Shown here: piece after piece, positions 46,809 through 56,666 of the stretch
How positions within the stretch are numbered: the stretch's first letter is position 1
How the letters are laid out: each line of letters opens with the position of its first letter
DNA from: Yamadazyma tenuis
Lineage: Eukaryota; Ascomycota; Pichiomycetes; Serinales; Debaryomycetaceae
Reading direction: 5' to 3'
Assembly: GCF_029203305.1 (NCBI RefSeq)
Contig: NC_089464.1
Location: forward strand, 1,116,001 to 1,180,000
DNA length: 64,000 nucleotides
The notes under the pieces: generated by a model
The model's database searches: none
What the model saw: the letters and a program-made list of their open reading frames with translations, nothing else
What the model was told of the DNA's origin: nothing
Position numbers and translations under genes: made by a program

Positions 46809-47495
46809 TTACAAAGCTGTGAAAAGGGCACTAATTCCCAAGAGACCTGCAATGAAAATGACCTTTTTGCCAGTGTAGTCCCTTTCGGGTGCAAAAAGTA
46901 TGCTATTTCTGGTGGCTAACGAGGTTTTGTTTTTTGTGGAATGAGTGGAGTGGGACAGAGATTCGGACGAATCAGACGAATCGGTGCTAGATTCCCATCT
47001 AGACTGGCTGCCAGTAAACCCATATTGGTTGTATGTGACTCCAGTAGTGTCAGTGTCGGTGGTTTTGTCAGTGGTTTTGTCGGTGGTTTTGTCAGTGGTT
47101 TTGTCAGTGGTTTTGTCAGTGGTTTTGTCAGTGGTTTTGTCAGTGGTGTCTTTCGTAGTGGCCGTGTCAGTGGTCATGGTCGTAGGAGTCCACCAGACGG
47201 TGGTACCGGTGGTATCAGTAGCAGTGTCGGTCTTGACAGTAGCAGTGTCTGTCTTGACAGTAGCAGTGTCTGTATTTGTGGTTGCAGCTGTGTTTGTGTT
47301 TTTCGTGGCCGTCTTACCGTTGGAATCATCGTTGGAATCATCATTGGAATCGTCGTTATTTGAGCTGGAATCATCACTAGAGTCAGAGTCTGACGAATCT
47401 AAATCAAGACTGCCGCTATTGGCGCTAAGCACGCTACTGACGTAGTAAAAGGCAAGAGGCAACGAGTTAATAGGTCTAAATGTGGATAAGCTCAT
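46809..47495 (-). CDS. Ser/Thr-rich surface protein with TTDK repeats
   Basis: A 228-residue protein from ATG 47493-47495. A weakly hydrophobic N-terminus (LPLAFYYVSSVLSANSG) may be a signal peptide. Then come an Asp/Ser/Asn-rich acidic stretch, Thr/Lys/Asp repeats (TDTATVK twice, TTDK seven times) and a hydrophobic C-terminal segment (VIFIAGLLGISALFTAL), suggesting a GPI-anchored or tail-membrane wall protein. Not recognised as a named family. The low-complexity repeat also opens long frames on the opposite strand (46945-47445), which lack these targeting signals. Confidence 0.65.
   Translation of the reverse strand: MSLSTFRPINSLPLAFYYVSSVLSANSGSLDLDSSDSDSSDDSSSNNDDSNDDSNDDSNGKTATKNTNTAATTNTDTATVKTDTATVKTDTATDTTGTTVWWTPTTMTTDTATTKDTTDKTTDKTTDKTTDKTTDKTTDKTTDKTTDTDTTGVTYNQYGFTGSQSRWESSTDSSDSSESLSHSTHSTKNKTSLATRNSILFAPERDYTGKKVIFIAGLLGISALFTAL
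47056..47147 (-). repeat. 12-bp coding repeat, seven TTDK units
   Basis: Plus-strand unit GGTTTTGTCAGT, one copy with GTCGGT; it encodes TTDK on the minus strand. Perfect identity of most copies suggests recent expansion and likely length polymorphism. Confidence 0.88.
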
Positions 47496-47936
47496 TATTT
47501 TTCGTTGTATCTACTAAAAAATCTTGTTCTAAAAAAATTAGGGATCAAGAAGGATCATATTTATACGAAGGCCTGCATCGAACCCCCAGGGGTTCTACTG
47601 ATGCTCATTAGCCTGAGTTCCCAACAATGCCACTAGTTAACAGAAGAACGTGATGTAATAATATGTCCTATTTAATTGCCTTTTCAAGAAGAAACCATAA
47701 CATATTGCGGCCGCGAACTACCCAAAAAGGTGCTTTTTGCAACTAACTCCTATTGAAGTGCTTCGGCTTTCAGTAGGCTATTCCGACAAAGCGAGATCGA
47801 TACTTTAAAAACGTGTTTATTATACGTATATGAGTATATGTTATATGAAATGAAACTAGTAAAAGTGTGAATACAGAATTCGAAATGAATAATTGATGCT
47901 ATAGGTGCAATGAACCATAGACGAAAAGAATACCCT
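47496..47936. other. Intergenic between STE5 3' end and the TTDK-protein gene
   Basis: 441 bases, with no supported gene. It holds the promoter side of the TTDK-repeat protein. A GC-rich patch with AACCCCCAGGGGTTC (about 47580-47600) is a short palindrome, reminiscent of but not matching a tRNA T-arm. Confidence 0.45.
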
Positions 47937-50900
47937 CTAAGTCAACAAACTTTTGAAATCCTTACATGCAGTCAATACCAGTGGGTCGTTTACGTTGAAC
48001 ATTTCCATCAAGTTGCCAAGCTTGTGCAATAAGGAGTCGATGTAGTTGTTAGAAGAGAGTTCGGTAGCATGAGGTGAAAATTTTGACTGTTTCAAGCTGC
48101 TGTTACTGGACTTTGTAGATTCGGATAAAGACAGTGATTCAGTCTCCTCAAATAGGCGTTTGCGATTGTAGATGAAATCAATCAAGTGCCTTAAAATATC
48201 CTGGTTGTGTAACATTTGGTTTTGGCTGATCAATGCTAATCCCTTGATGATTTCAATTTCAATCTCCTTTCTCACATATTTTCTGCTCTTGACTGGAAAA
48301 TCTGATGTGAAAAAAGCACTACATTCATTTGTCAGTGGGGGTGTCAAGCTTCCATCGAGAAAGGAATTGAAGGTAGAAGCCTGCTGGTTCTGGTAGATTT
48401 GGGTGTGTAATACCTTATAATCATCACTCTCATGTAGCCAGCTTGGCATATAGGACAATAATGGAAGATCAACTACCTTGTCATTGTAATCCAAGTTTTC
48501 AGACTTCAACTTGGTCATATTTAATCTCAATTTCAACATGATAGTCTCCTCGCAGTTCACAGTGATATTGTTGAAAAATATCTTTAAGTTGGAGAAGTTT
48601 TCAATCTCGAGCATCTTTCCGTTAACTTCTATCTTGTGGAAGCTTACAATGTCTCTTGTTCCAATGATCTTCAGGATATCTAATGAGATAGCTGGAAGAC
48701 AGATTTGGTGATATGAGCTCTTCAAAATCGACAAAAACTCATCAGAGAATTCATCGAGGTTATTGAATCTTCTCAACAGTGAACTATGAGGAATCTTCAA
48801 GATATCATTGAATATCAATGAAGGCTGGGAGCATATCTTTTGACCAAATTCCAACTCGGGTGTGTAAGAATCTCCGACTCTGAAAAAGTCAACAGATAAA
48901 TTCTTATCACTGTCGTTCAACAAAGTCTTAAAGTGAGTCTTGACGGTGTTCAACTTTTCGTTGTTAACTAAGGTTGGTTCGTAATCATTACAGCTGATAA
49001 CAACCAACTTCGTGGTGTTATTGGAGTTACAATTCAAGAATGGGAATAAATCTTTGCACTTTTCCAATGTGAGCTGCATCTCATCCCAGTGACTAGTTAA
49101 TATTGGCTTATGTTGGCTGTTCAAATTAGATTGAACTTTGACTTCATTGTAGATCGAGTCCCATCCAGACCAATTTGGTTCAACACTTCCAATGAATGAG
49201 CCTTTTTTGCATGGGAAACCAGATCCATCAATTCCTACAAAGATCAAACTCAATCTATCGATTGGTCTCAAGTCTTTTCTCACCCTATCCAAAAACAGAA
49301 TTATTTTGGTTCTGTACTCATTGTTTGAGATGCTTGAAGATTGCAACAACGTGATAGATAGTATCAAGTTTAAAGGAATGAGTTCTGGTGAAGGCATGGA
49401 TTTTGCCAACAAAGACTCTGGAATATCCAAGCTGTTTTCAATACAATTCTGGAAACGAATAATATCAACAGGAAGATTGGAGTAGTTCTCTTTGATTAAC
49501 CCCCAGCCGTTGGTCGTCAATTGAAACAATGAGGTTTCGCTGACGAACTGTTTCTCCAACAACTTTTTGAAGAAGTACTCCAATCTACTGATAATCAAGG
49601 GAATCTCACAGCAGATTTGCAATTCCGGAATCGTGTCATTATTTAAGTCCAATCGAATACCACTGACAAATCTTGTCATGTTCAAAATGTCTTGGTCTAT
49701 CAGAATCTTCCCAATTAGAACTTCACCTTTAAGATCAACCAAGATCAAACAACTCTCAAATAACAATAATCTCACCTGATCCCAGTTGGTTCCGTTAGTG
49801 CTTATACCTATGATTTCAAATATAACCAACTTGCCCAAGCTGTTGAAGTCAATAACGTTTTCGTCGTTGGAGTTGATGATATTGTTCAAGATTCCAAACT
49901 TGATCTCTTCGAGAATCTGGTTTTTCAACACCAAGTTCTTGTCCTCATTGATGCAGTTGTAGAATGTTGGAGGTTTGACACTGATCAAGTAATTCAAACA
50001 ATAATCGTCATTGACTTGGGAATCGACCTTGACTTTGCAGTCTTCGTGCTCACTTATGAATTTAACTTTGGGCTTCATCAAGCTGTCAAACAAGTCCTTG
50101 TTTAAATTCTTATTAAAAGATGATCTAGGTGATAATAATTGCAGCTGTTGTTGCAGCAACCGATCTTGTTGCAAATAACTCTGTGAAGGTTTCGGATATC
50201 CCAAACGCCCATTTACATCTTCTTGTGAGTCCTGGGGATCCCTTTGTTGCACTTCTTGCTTGAGTGTATGTGTTGGAGGGTATAATGGATCTGGGATCAT
50301 CTGGTCAGATGGGGTCATCGGGACTTCCACTGGACAAAATGTTGGCGAGGTGTATTCATGAGAGGTATGACTGATAGAATTGGACAATGGTTGAGGATTG
50401 AGGTCCGAGAAGCTGGGAGCCAAAGAAGAGTGATTGTCTGGACATTTTTTGCAGGTCAAAATGTTATTTATAAAGCAGTCTCTGTGACAAATGTGGTTAC
50501 AGCTCAATTCCAACAAGTCCTCATCGATAAAAAAGTTGCATATGGTGCAAATGGGAGAAATAACTTTGGGCAGATGTGGTTGCAGGTGCGACTGGTTCTG
50601 GGCATTCAAATGCAATAGTGAAGGGGAATTCGCTTGCAGGATACCTGAATCATAAGTGGTGCTGGGGGTGGGTTGGACATGGGTCCTTTGGTAGTGAGAT
50701 GGCCTTTGGAGATTATAGCTGGAATCTGGACCAATTGGTAAACAAGGAAGTTGCTTTGAGTCCTTGTAGTCCAAGTCAATTGGTTTCAACCGTATTTGTT
50801 CACCATCTAGAAAATCGTTTGGCAGAGATCGCAAATTCAAAGGAGATGGAATCGGAATTGTTTTTGATCTCATCATCGCACGTTGGCTAAAATTGAATGA

Positions 50901-50996
50901 TCTCTGGTCATGAAACCCCCCAGAACTCTGTTCTTTGGATTTGAGATTGGAATCGTAGAATGACATTATCAGGGAGTGGAAAGTTGGTTCGGTCAT
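47937..50996 (-). CDS. STE5: Ste5-type pheromone MAPK scaffold (RING, PH, VWA)
   Basis: A 1019-residue protein; ATG 50994-50996, or the in-frame ATG at 50964-50966 (MSFYDSNLKS), could be the start. A RING-H2-like finger (about 148-185, CTICNFFIDEDLLELSCNH, then CHRDC and CKKC) is followed by a PH-like domain (about 380-480) and a VWA-like domain (about 570-800, starting RLSLIFVGIDGSGFPC). This is the Ste5/Far1 family order, and the VWA region fits Ste5 rather than Far1. The scaffold binds G-beta-gamma, Ste11, Ste7 and the MAPK; in C. albicans the counterpart is Cst5. Two TGAAACA elements upstream suggest pheromone induction. Confidence 0.82.
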   Translation of the reverse strand: MTEPTFHSLIMSFYDSNLKSKEQSSGGFHDQRSFNFSQRAMMRSKTIPIPSPLNLRSLPNDFLDGEQIRLKPIDLDYKDSKQLPCLPIGPDSSYNLQRPSHYQRTHVQPTPSTTYDSGILQANSPSLLHLNAQNQSHLQPHLPKVISPICTICNFFIDEDLLELSCNHICHRDCFINNILTCKKCPDNHSSLAPSFSDLNPQPLSNSISHTSHEYTSPTFCPVEVPMTPSDQMIPDPLYPPTHTLKQEVQQRDPQDSQEDVNGRLGYPKPSQSYLQQDRLLQQQLQLLSPRSSFNKNLNKDLFDSLMKPKVKFISEHEDCKVKVDSQVNDDYCLNYLISVKPPTFYNCINEDKNLVLKNQILEEIKFGILNNIINSNDENVIDFNSLGKLVIFEIIGISTNGTNWDQVRLLLFESCLILVDLKGEVLIGKILIDQDILNMTRFVSGIRLDLNNDTIPELQICCEIPLIISRLEYFFKKLLEKQFVSETSLFQLTTNGWGLIKENYSNLPVDIIRFQNCIENSLDIPESLLAKSMPSPELIPLNLILSITLLQSSSISNNEYRTKIILFLDRVRKDLRPIDRLSLIFVGIDGSGFPCKKGSFIGSVEPNWSGWDSIYNEVKVQSNLNSQHKPILTSHWDEMQLTLEKCKDLFPFLNCNSNNTTKLVVISCNDYEPTLVNNEKLNTVKTHFKTLLNDSDKNLSVDFFRVGDSYTPELEFGQKICSQPSLIFNDILKIPHSSLLRRFNNLDEFSDEFLSILKSSYHQICLPAISLDILKIIGTRDIVSFHKIEVNGKMLEIENFSNLKIFFNNITVNCEETIMLKLRLNMTKLKSENLDYNDKVVDLPLLSYMPSWLHESDDYKVLHTQIYQNQQASTFNSFLDGSLTPPLTNECSAFFTSDFPVKSRKYVRKEIEIEIIKGLALISQNQMLHNQDILRHLIDFIYNRKRLFEETESLSLSESTKSSNSSLKQSKFSPHATELSSNNYIDSLLHKLGNLMEMFNVNDPLVLTACKDFKSLLT

Positions 50997-51201
50997 AAAA
51001 ATTGCAGGATTTCCGAAGGTTTTATATCAAAGTCATTTAACAAAGAGGCAGATTTAAGAGGAATAGGAAATATTTAGAAAAAAAGAATAAAAATATTTGA
51101 TCATTGACCCTTGGAATGTTGCATTACCTATGCATACAAATATATGGGTATGCTTAGGGTGGTTGCATGGGTCAGAAGATACATTGCATACGTAACTACG
51201 C

Positions 51202-51208
51202 TGAAACA
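51202..51208 (+). promoter_or_regulatory. Pheromone-response-element sequence TGAAACA
   Basis: An exact match to the Ste12 binding heptamer, about 206 bp upstream of the STE5 ATG at 50996. A second exact copy is at 51591-51597. Occupancy is unproven, and a heptamer is expected by chance about once per 8 kb counting both strands. Confidence 0.5.
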
Positions 51209-51590
51209 AGAAAAATGGACATTTTAACGTGTATTTCCCCTATTTCAGTTAAAGGCATTGTTTAGGCTAATGTGCAAATTAACTCATTCCCGCAAGACAT
51301 ATGCATGGTTACTGATCCGCTGATAATCCTGTTTTTCCTAATCAATGTCGCACCTCTTTAAAACAAATGTCGTTAAAATCCTAAACTCTCAGGGGTTTAT
51401 TCAAATTAGGTAACATAAATCTGGCGGCCCGCATGGGAACTACATTCAAGATTTCAAAACCTGATTAAGTAATCGTAGTGTCCAAATTACACTAGAGAGA
51501 ATTTGTGAATACTCTCTTACAAGAAAAGGTACTATGTATTTCTAGACTCTCTAGGAATAACACCTCCTCGCGTGCATCCAGGTTAGGCTG

Positions 51591-51597
51591 TGAAACA
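51591..51597 (+). promoter_or_regulatory. Second pheromone-response-element sequence TGAAACA
   Basis: Same orientation as the first, about 595 bp upstream of STE5 and 530 bp upstream of the divergent transporter. Confidence 0.45.
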
Positions 51598-52122
51598 TTT
51601 GCTCGAGTTCTTAAGCGGCTTGACTAGCTTGAAATCAGTCTCTTGATATTTTCCTCGTTGCAAGTGAACTATTGACCAAGTCATGAACATGACTTGTCAG
51701 GTTTCAATCAAAAAATACGATTTTATAGACTTTATTCATTGGAGATACTGAGAAAAAAAAGGGAAGGGGAAATATTGGTTTGCGATCTTGGAATTTACAC
51801 TCTTATTTTCAAAACTTTAATCAGAAATCCCTGAATTTTGCAAAATTTATCACATGAATTCAGATTGATATGTGGCAACCATAATATTCATTCTAGTCAC
51901 TGATCAATATCTCTGTGTGTCTGCGTGGTCATAAGTAGAGTATTTTAATCACAAAGGTGCATAATTGGTTACCTCATAGGAACATACTTTTAGTTATCGC
52001 ACCAATGTCCCGCCCAACAATCGCGGTGGGGGCAAGCAATTTTTTATATAAAGCGCTGTAAGTCGATAAGCATTATGCTCATCGTAAAATTTTAATTCCT
52101 CAAAAAAAAAATTACAACGAAG

Positions 52123-53736
52123 ATGTCTGAATCGCAGCCTCTTCTTCGTGATGCTTCAGTCGAAGAAGGCCTGAGCATTTCACTCGCCGATGAAGTGAAA
52201 CCTGAACAAAATTATTTTTCCGATGTCCCTAACTTCTTTTGGATTGAATTATCACTACTTCTAAATGTGTTTTTAGCAGGGTTTGATGGAACAATTACTG
52301 CCTCCACATATGCAACTATTGGGAGTGAGTTTAAGGCCTTCTCACTGGCCTCCTGGATCACTTCGTCCTATTTGATCACTTCTACTGCCTTCCAACCACT
52401 CTACGGTTCTATTTCTGACAGTGTTGGCAGAAGAATGTGCATTGTGTTTGCGCTTTTGACATTTGGTATCGGTTGTTATGGCTGCAGCATATCGAAGAGT
52501 ATGGGTTTTCTCATTGCTCTGAGAGCATTCACTGGTATTGGAGGAGGAGGACTTATATCTCTTTCCACCATCACCAACTCCGATATAATTTATCCTTCGA
52601 AACGAGGATTGTTCCAAGCAGTGCAAAACTTACTTTTGGGTACCGGAGCCGTTTGTGGAGCCACCTTTGGTGGATTTTTAACCAATTGCTTGGGATGGAG
52701 ATGGTGTTTTGGACTCCAAATCCTTCCCACGGCGTTGAGTCTTTTTGTGGCTATCAGATCCATTCCTAACCAAATTACCTTCCCGCATGCTGAAGGTCCC
52801 ATCTATAAGAAAATCGACTTTAAGGGGTCAGCCTGTTTGGTGGTCGGTTTAACTTGCCTGCTCTTGGTGCTATGCTTTGGAGGAAACGAACTACAGTGGA
52901 CAGACTGGCGTATCTGGGTGTTGGTAATAGTTACAGTGGCATCTACAGTGATATTTTTCGAGCAAGAATCCCATACTGAAGCCATTCCCATTATCCCTGT
53001 CAACGACTACAAGAGCGGGTTTGTGGTTATCAACATCATCTTCAACTTCTGTGTCGGTCTTGCTTCCTACTCGTACCTCTTCACCTTACCGTTGCTTTTC
53101 CAAATCAATCTTGGAGACTCGGTCGCCCAGGTGGGTTTTCGATTATCCATCCCGGCAGTTGCCACTCCTTTAGGGGGATTTGCCGCCGGGTATCTTATCA
53201 CAAAGTCCCGTAACTATTCCCGGATCACTATCTTAGGGACAACGTTAATGGCGGTGGGAAATGGACTTTCTCTCTTGATTTCTGAAAAGTTGCCCAAAGC
53301 TGCAATCAACCTTTTCTTGTTTCCTGCTAACTTTGGCCAGGGATTGGCCTTCCCAAGTTCCCTCTTTTTGTTTGTTTACTACTTTGATGCTACGAAACAA
53401 GCTTCGTCTACCTCTACGGTCTACTTGATGAGAAATATTGGTGGGGTATGGGGAGTTACTTACATTTCCATTGTTATCAAGACAGTACTAAAGCAAAACT
53501 TGCCGGCCCATCTTGCCATGTTACACAGGCTTAGTAAGGAGGAAATAGACAGGATTCTTGCGGCAATTTTGGAGTCGGTTGACATTCTTGGGTCGGTGGA
53601 TAGTGATGTAAAGGAGGTGCTAGTCCAAGACTACACATTTGCACTTCGAATAACACAGGCTGTTTCCACTGCTTGTTGTGTAATTGCACTTTTCTGTGCA
53701 ATTATGAGCCGAAAAGGTCGGTCCTACAATTGTTAG
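52123..53736 (+). CDS. DHA2/VBA-type MFS transporter
   Basis: A 537-residue, about 14-helix MFS protein from ATG 52123. It has an acidic N-terminal tail, the first-helix motif FLAGFDGTITASTYATIGSE typical of Vba-type vacuolar basic amino-acid permeases and related DHA2 drug:H+ antiporters, and the loop motif GSISDSVGRR (motif A). The motif GAVCGATFGGFL corresponds to the antiporter motif C region. VBA proteins move Lys, His and Arg into the vacuole, but close relatives export drugs, so the substrate is open. A TATATAAA box precedes it. Confidence 0.82.
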   Translation: MSESQPLLRDASVEEGLSISLADEVKPEQNYFSDVPNFFWIELSLLLNVFLAGFDGTITASTYATIGSEFKAFSLASWITSSYLITSTAFQPLYGSISDSVGRRMCIVFALLTFGIGCYGCSISKSMGFLIALRAFTGIGGGGLISLSTITNSDIIYPSKRGLFQAVQNLLLGTGAVCGATFGGFLTNCLGWRWCFGLQILPTALSLFVAIRSIPNQITFPHAEGPIYKKIDFKGSACLVVGLTCLLLVLCFGGNELQWTDWRIWVLVIVTVASTVIFFEQESHTEAIPIIPVNDYKSGFVVINIIFNFCVGLASYSYLFTLPLLFQINLGDSVAQVGFRLSIPAVATPLGGFAAGYLITKSRNYSRITILGTTLMAVGNGLSLLISEKLPKAAINLFLFPANFGQGLAFPSSLFLFVYYFDATKQASSTSTVYLMRNIGGVWGVTYISIVIKTVLKQNLPAHLAMLHRLSKEEIDRILAAILESVDILGSVDSDVKEVLVQDYTFALRITQAVSTACCVIALFCAIMSRKGRSYNC

Positions 53737-54003
53737 AGGATTTTTAGTTATATCCATCAATTTCAACCTAACGAAAAAAAAAAAGGTATACATGTGGTCC
53801 TGTATCCAAGCCATTCTTCATCAGGCTCCGAATTTTGCCATCAATGCGGGATTTGGCGTGATAAGGTCTCTGCGTTCTGCGATAGGCCCGGTATTTATCT
53901 GCAGGTTTGTACCAATTTTGCTGGTACACACCACAAACCGGCCGGTGTCCTGTATGGGCCAAATCCATTTTTGGTCAATAATATAAATATACTAGTTTTC
54001 CAT

Positions 54004-55644
54004 ATGATGATAGAGGCTAAGATGATTTCTTATTTTAATTCAGTCTTGTTATTGTTGTGCTTGGGGTGTGTGAATGGTGACTGGCAATTCAGGTCCAGAC
54101 CTGATTTGGCCCCTCCTCGTTTGAATATTACAATTCCTGCAAATGGAACCTCAGAAGGCTACTTATTTGTTGCTCCTTTCACTGGTTTTGATGCCATTGG
54201 TAATTCCCATGGTCCTAGACAGGCAGCTCCATATATCTTCACTGATACTGGAGACCTTGTTTGGTCGGGATACACTTACTTTTCCATTTGGGCTGCAAAC
54301 TTTCAGGCTGCGAAACTCCACGGGAAAGACGTTTTATTCTCATTTGAAGGCTCCCACAACCCGGATTATGGTCATGGCCATGGTCATATTACTTTCTTGG
54401 ACCAGAACTATGAGACCATTAGGGAATTGCGCGCTGGGAACCACAAGATTTTTGACAAACATGAATTCCAAATTATCGATGAGAAGACAGGTTTGGCTCA
54501 GATATACCAGCCGCGTCCTGCTGACTTGAGCAAGTGGGCTGATTCTAAAGAACAACAGTGGATTGTTGATGCCATTTTCCAGGAGGTGGATATTGAAACT
54601 GGTGAGGTAGTATTTGAATGGTCTTCTTTGGACCATGTGTCTCCGGATGAATCGGTTCTTCCTATCAACTTAGGTCAGGTAGGAAGTGGTTTCAACTCCA
54701 GTGATGCTTGGGATTACTACCACATCAACTCGGTCGACAAGGACCAAAATGGTGACTACCTTCTCTCAGGGAGACATTGTGCCTCTATCTACAAGATTGA
54801 CGGAAAAACGGGAGAAGTTGTTTGGAAACTTGGAGGTGTTCCCGGAGTGACCACTTCAGACTTTGAGTTACAAGGCTTCAACTTCTCGTTCCAGCACCAT
54901 GCTCGGGCTTTGTACACATCGCCAGACTCCACCAAGCAGGTGATTTCGTTGTATGACAATTCTGCCCACGGAAGTGAAGATAATAAAGGAAGGCAGGTTC
55001 AATACAACTCTCATTCGAGTAGTAAGATCATTGAAATCGATACCACCACCTGGACTGCCAAGCTTTTATTCAATGGAATTCCTCCAGATAATCTTCTTTC
55101 TAAGTCTCAGGGATCGAGTCAAGTTTTACCTGATGGTCACGTTGTGGTGAACTGGGGTTCACAAGGAGCTGTTACTGAGTTTGATGCTGATGCCAACCCC
55201 ATCTTCCATGCTTACTTGGATTCAGGTGAATTGGGACTCAAAGTTCAAAACTATCGGGCTTTCAAGTTTAATTGGACAGGAATCCCCAATGAACAGATTG
55301 CCTTGTATAGTGAATCCAATGAAGATAAGTCCACCAGCTTGTATGTAAGCTGGAACGGAGACACACAAACTAGAGTGTGGAAATTCTTCACTGTGGATGC
55401 CGATACAAGAACCTATATTGGAGAAGCCCACAGAAGAACCTTTGAAACTGTGTTTACAATTCCCAAAACTATCTCCAGCAAGGTCATTGCTGAAGCTTAT
55501 GGGGCTTCGGGAGAACTTTTGGCCAGCTCTGCTGAGGTTTTGTCTGTTACTGCTGTTAGAGAGTATCTGCATCAGAGAATTGAAATCCAACAGGAGTCAC
55601 ACCAAAGCTATTTCAACTGGAGAGAAGCTTTTGGAGGGTTTTAG
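54004..55644 (+). CDS. Secreted arylsulfotransferase-like (ASST family) protein
   Basis: A 546-residue protein starting at ATG 54004. The signal peptide (ISYFNSVLLLLCLGCVNG) is followed by an ASST/Arylsulfotran_2-type beta-propeller with GFDAIGNSHGPRQAAPYIF, FSFEGSHNPDYGHGHGHITF, HEFQIIDEKTG, DYYHINSVDKDQNGDYLLSG, KLGG, FQHHARAL and VLPDGHVVVNWGSQG. Bacterial ASST uses active-site His and Arg residues to move sulfate between phenols; the eukaryotic fungal branch is biochemically uncharacterised. Several N-glycosylation sequons fit secretion. Such genes are common in filamentous fungi and sporadic in yeasts. The in-frame extension back to 53794 lacks similarity and would bury the signal peptide. 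Confidence 0.8.
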   Translation: MMIEAKMISYFNSVLLLLCLGCVNGDWQFRSRPDLAPPRLNITIPANGTSEGYLFVAPFTGFDAIGNSHGPRQAAPYIFTDTGDLVWSGYTYFSIWAANFQAAKLHGKDVLFSFEGSHNPDYGHGHGHITFLDQNYETIRELRAGNHKIFDKHEFQIIDEKTGLAQIYQPRPADLSKWADSKEQQWIVDAIFQEVDIETGEVVFEWSSLDHVSPDESVLPINLGQVGSGFNSSDAWDYYHINSVDKDQNGDYLLSGRHCASIYKIDGKTGEVVWKLGGVPGVTTSDFELQGFNFSFQHHARALYTSPDSTKQVISLYDNSAHGSEDNKGRQVQYNSHSSSKIIEIDTTTWTAKLLFNGIPPDNLLSKSQGSSQVLPDGHVVVNWGSQGAVTEFDADANPIFHAYLDSGELGLKVQNYRAFKFNWTGIPNEQIALYSESNEDKSTSLYVSWNGDTQTRVWKFFTVDADTRTYIGEAHRRTFETVFTIPKTISSKVIAEAYGASGELLASSAEVLSVTAVREYLHQRIEIQQESHQSYFNWREAFGGF

Positions 55645-55681
55645 GTGTTTTCGCCAGGTTAGTTTTAAACTGAATATTAGT

Positions 55682-55972
55682 TTATACGTTAAGTGAATAT
55701 ATTAACACAAGATACTTGAGAGATGTAATGATAGTAATCAGGTCAGTGCTTTCTTTGAATGCTACTTTAGTCCTCTTCCGTTCGTACGAGACTTTGAGTC
55801 CCTCACCACTGGACAAGAGTTCTTGGACCATAAACTGTGGATATGATGCAAAGTTAGCTAATACCAGTAACCAGTTTGCAAGGATACGAGCCTGTTTTCC
55901 GCCTTCTGCTAAGCCAGCCTGCATAAAATGGATGCAAAATAGATGAAATGGAAAACCGTTAAATGCAGCCAT
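55682..55972 (-). CDS. Possible small hypothetical ORF
   Basis: A 96-residue ATG-initiated frame (start 55970-55972) with no recognised family; it holds two hydrophobic stretches (ILANWLLVLANFASYP, ITSLKYLVLIYSL). It lies immediately downstream of and antisense to the ASST-like gene's 3' side. Coding status is doubtful and it may be a remnant. Confidence 0.2.
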   Translation of the reverse strand: MAAFNGFPFHLFCIHFMQAGLAEGGKQARILANWLLVLANFASYPQFMVQELLSSGEGLKVSYERKRTKVAFKESTDLITIITSLKYLVLIYSLNV

Positions 55973-56006
55973 AGTTGAAAAGGGAAATAAGTAATCTTCC
56001 TTCCGT

Positions 56007-56195
56007 CGGAGACTCCGACCATTGACCGGAGGGTTCCCGGAAAAAGGGCTTGCTGAGGATGAAATAGGCAGTTTTAAGCATTAATGAGAGAATAAAAGGA
56101 AGCATCGGTCATTAAGTTACATTGCTTCCGTCGGAGCATCCGGCCGTGTTTCACCTGGCGCTCGCCCACCTCAGGAGGCTCCGTCGGAGGCTCCG
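56007..56195 (+). promoter_or_regulatory. Three copies of a zinc-cluster-type site, TCCGTCGGAGNNTCCG
   Basis: The sites CGG-AGACT-CCG (56007-56017), CGG-AGCAT-CCG (56132-56142) and CGG-AGGCT-CCG (56185-56195) share N5 spacing, and all are preceded directly by YTCCGT, which makes an additional everted CCG-T-CGG. Inverted CGG half-sites with fixed spacing are the standard target of Zn2Cys6 dimers. The last site is 471 bp upstream of the permease ATG. Confidence 0.75.
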
Positions 56196-56666
56196 AAATA
56201 TACCATGATGGGGGTGTTTTTAATAGGATATGCTTGCAAAACTAACGTACACGCAAAAAAACTGCTAGTGCTCCAATACTTCCCGCGGATACACCGGGAA
56301 ACGCTGGTGGCAACAAATGGGAATCTATAACCATTGTTAGAATTTAAAACCCATCCTTTACTAGCAGGTTTTGGGTAAGACCCTCATCAACATGCAAGCA
56401 TCCACTGGCGTCAAACGAACTTCCAATTGCTAGAAACCCTGAAAGTGTACCCCCACCAACTATATGCTTGGAATTGATCTACCGATGGCAGTAGGTTTGT
56501 TCGGGGCGTGTGATTAAAATTTGCAAGATAACGAAGATAAGATGCAATTTGTGCGACTGCAACTAATGAAGCCACAAAGAGTCTTACGAAATTTAAAGAT
56601 GTTCCTTGACCTAAATTCGTTTATAAATTGCAGCCGTTACCCTTCGATGGAGAATATCTTTGTAAA

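Larger units (their letters stand above)
50997..52122. promoter_or_regulatory. Divergent 1.1-kb intergenic region, STE5 / VBA-type transporter
   Basis: No supported gene. TATATAAA at 52045-52052 lies 70 bp before the transporter ATG. Two TGAAACA pheromone-response-type elements (51202-51208 and 51591-51597) lie on the STE5 side and centre. Otherwise AT-rich without repeats. Confidence 0.6.
55645..56666. promoter_or_regulatory. 1-kb upstream region of the DAL5/SEO1-family gene
   Basis: No well-supported gene. Three CGG-N5-CCG inverted repeats are present at 56007-56017, 56132-56142 and 56185-56195. A GATAAG (56537-56542) sits about 125 bp before the ATG. No CACGTG (Cbf1-type sulfur) element was seen. 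Confidence 0.65.

Noticed and set aside
46945..47445. Plus-strand Val/Ser-rich frame opposite the TTDK protein
   Set aside because: Produced by the 12-bp repeat read in reverse; lacks the signal and tail seen on the minus strand.
47575..47640. tRNA- or LTR-like patch (TCGAACCCCCAGGGGTTC, nearby TGTTGGGAA on the minus strand)
   Set aside because: No cloverleaf forms and no second LTR or target-site duplication was found.
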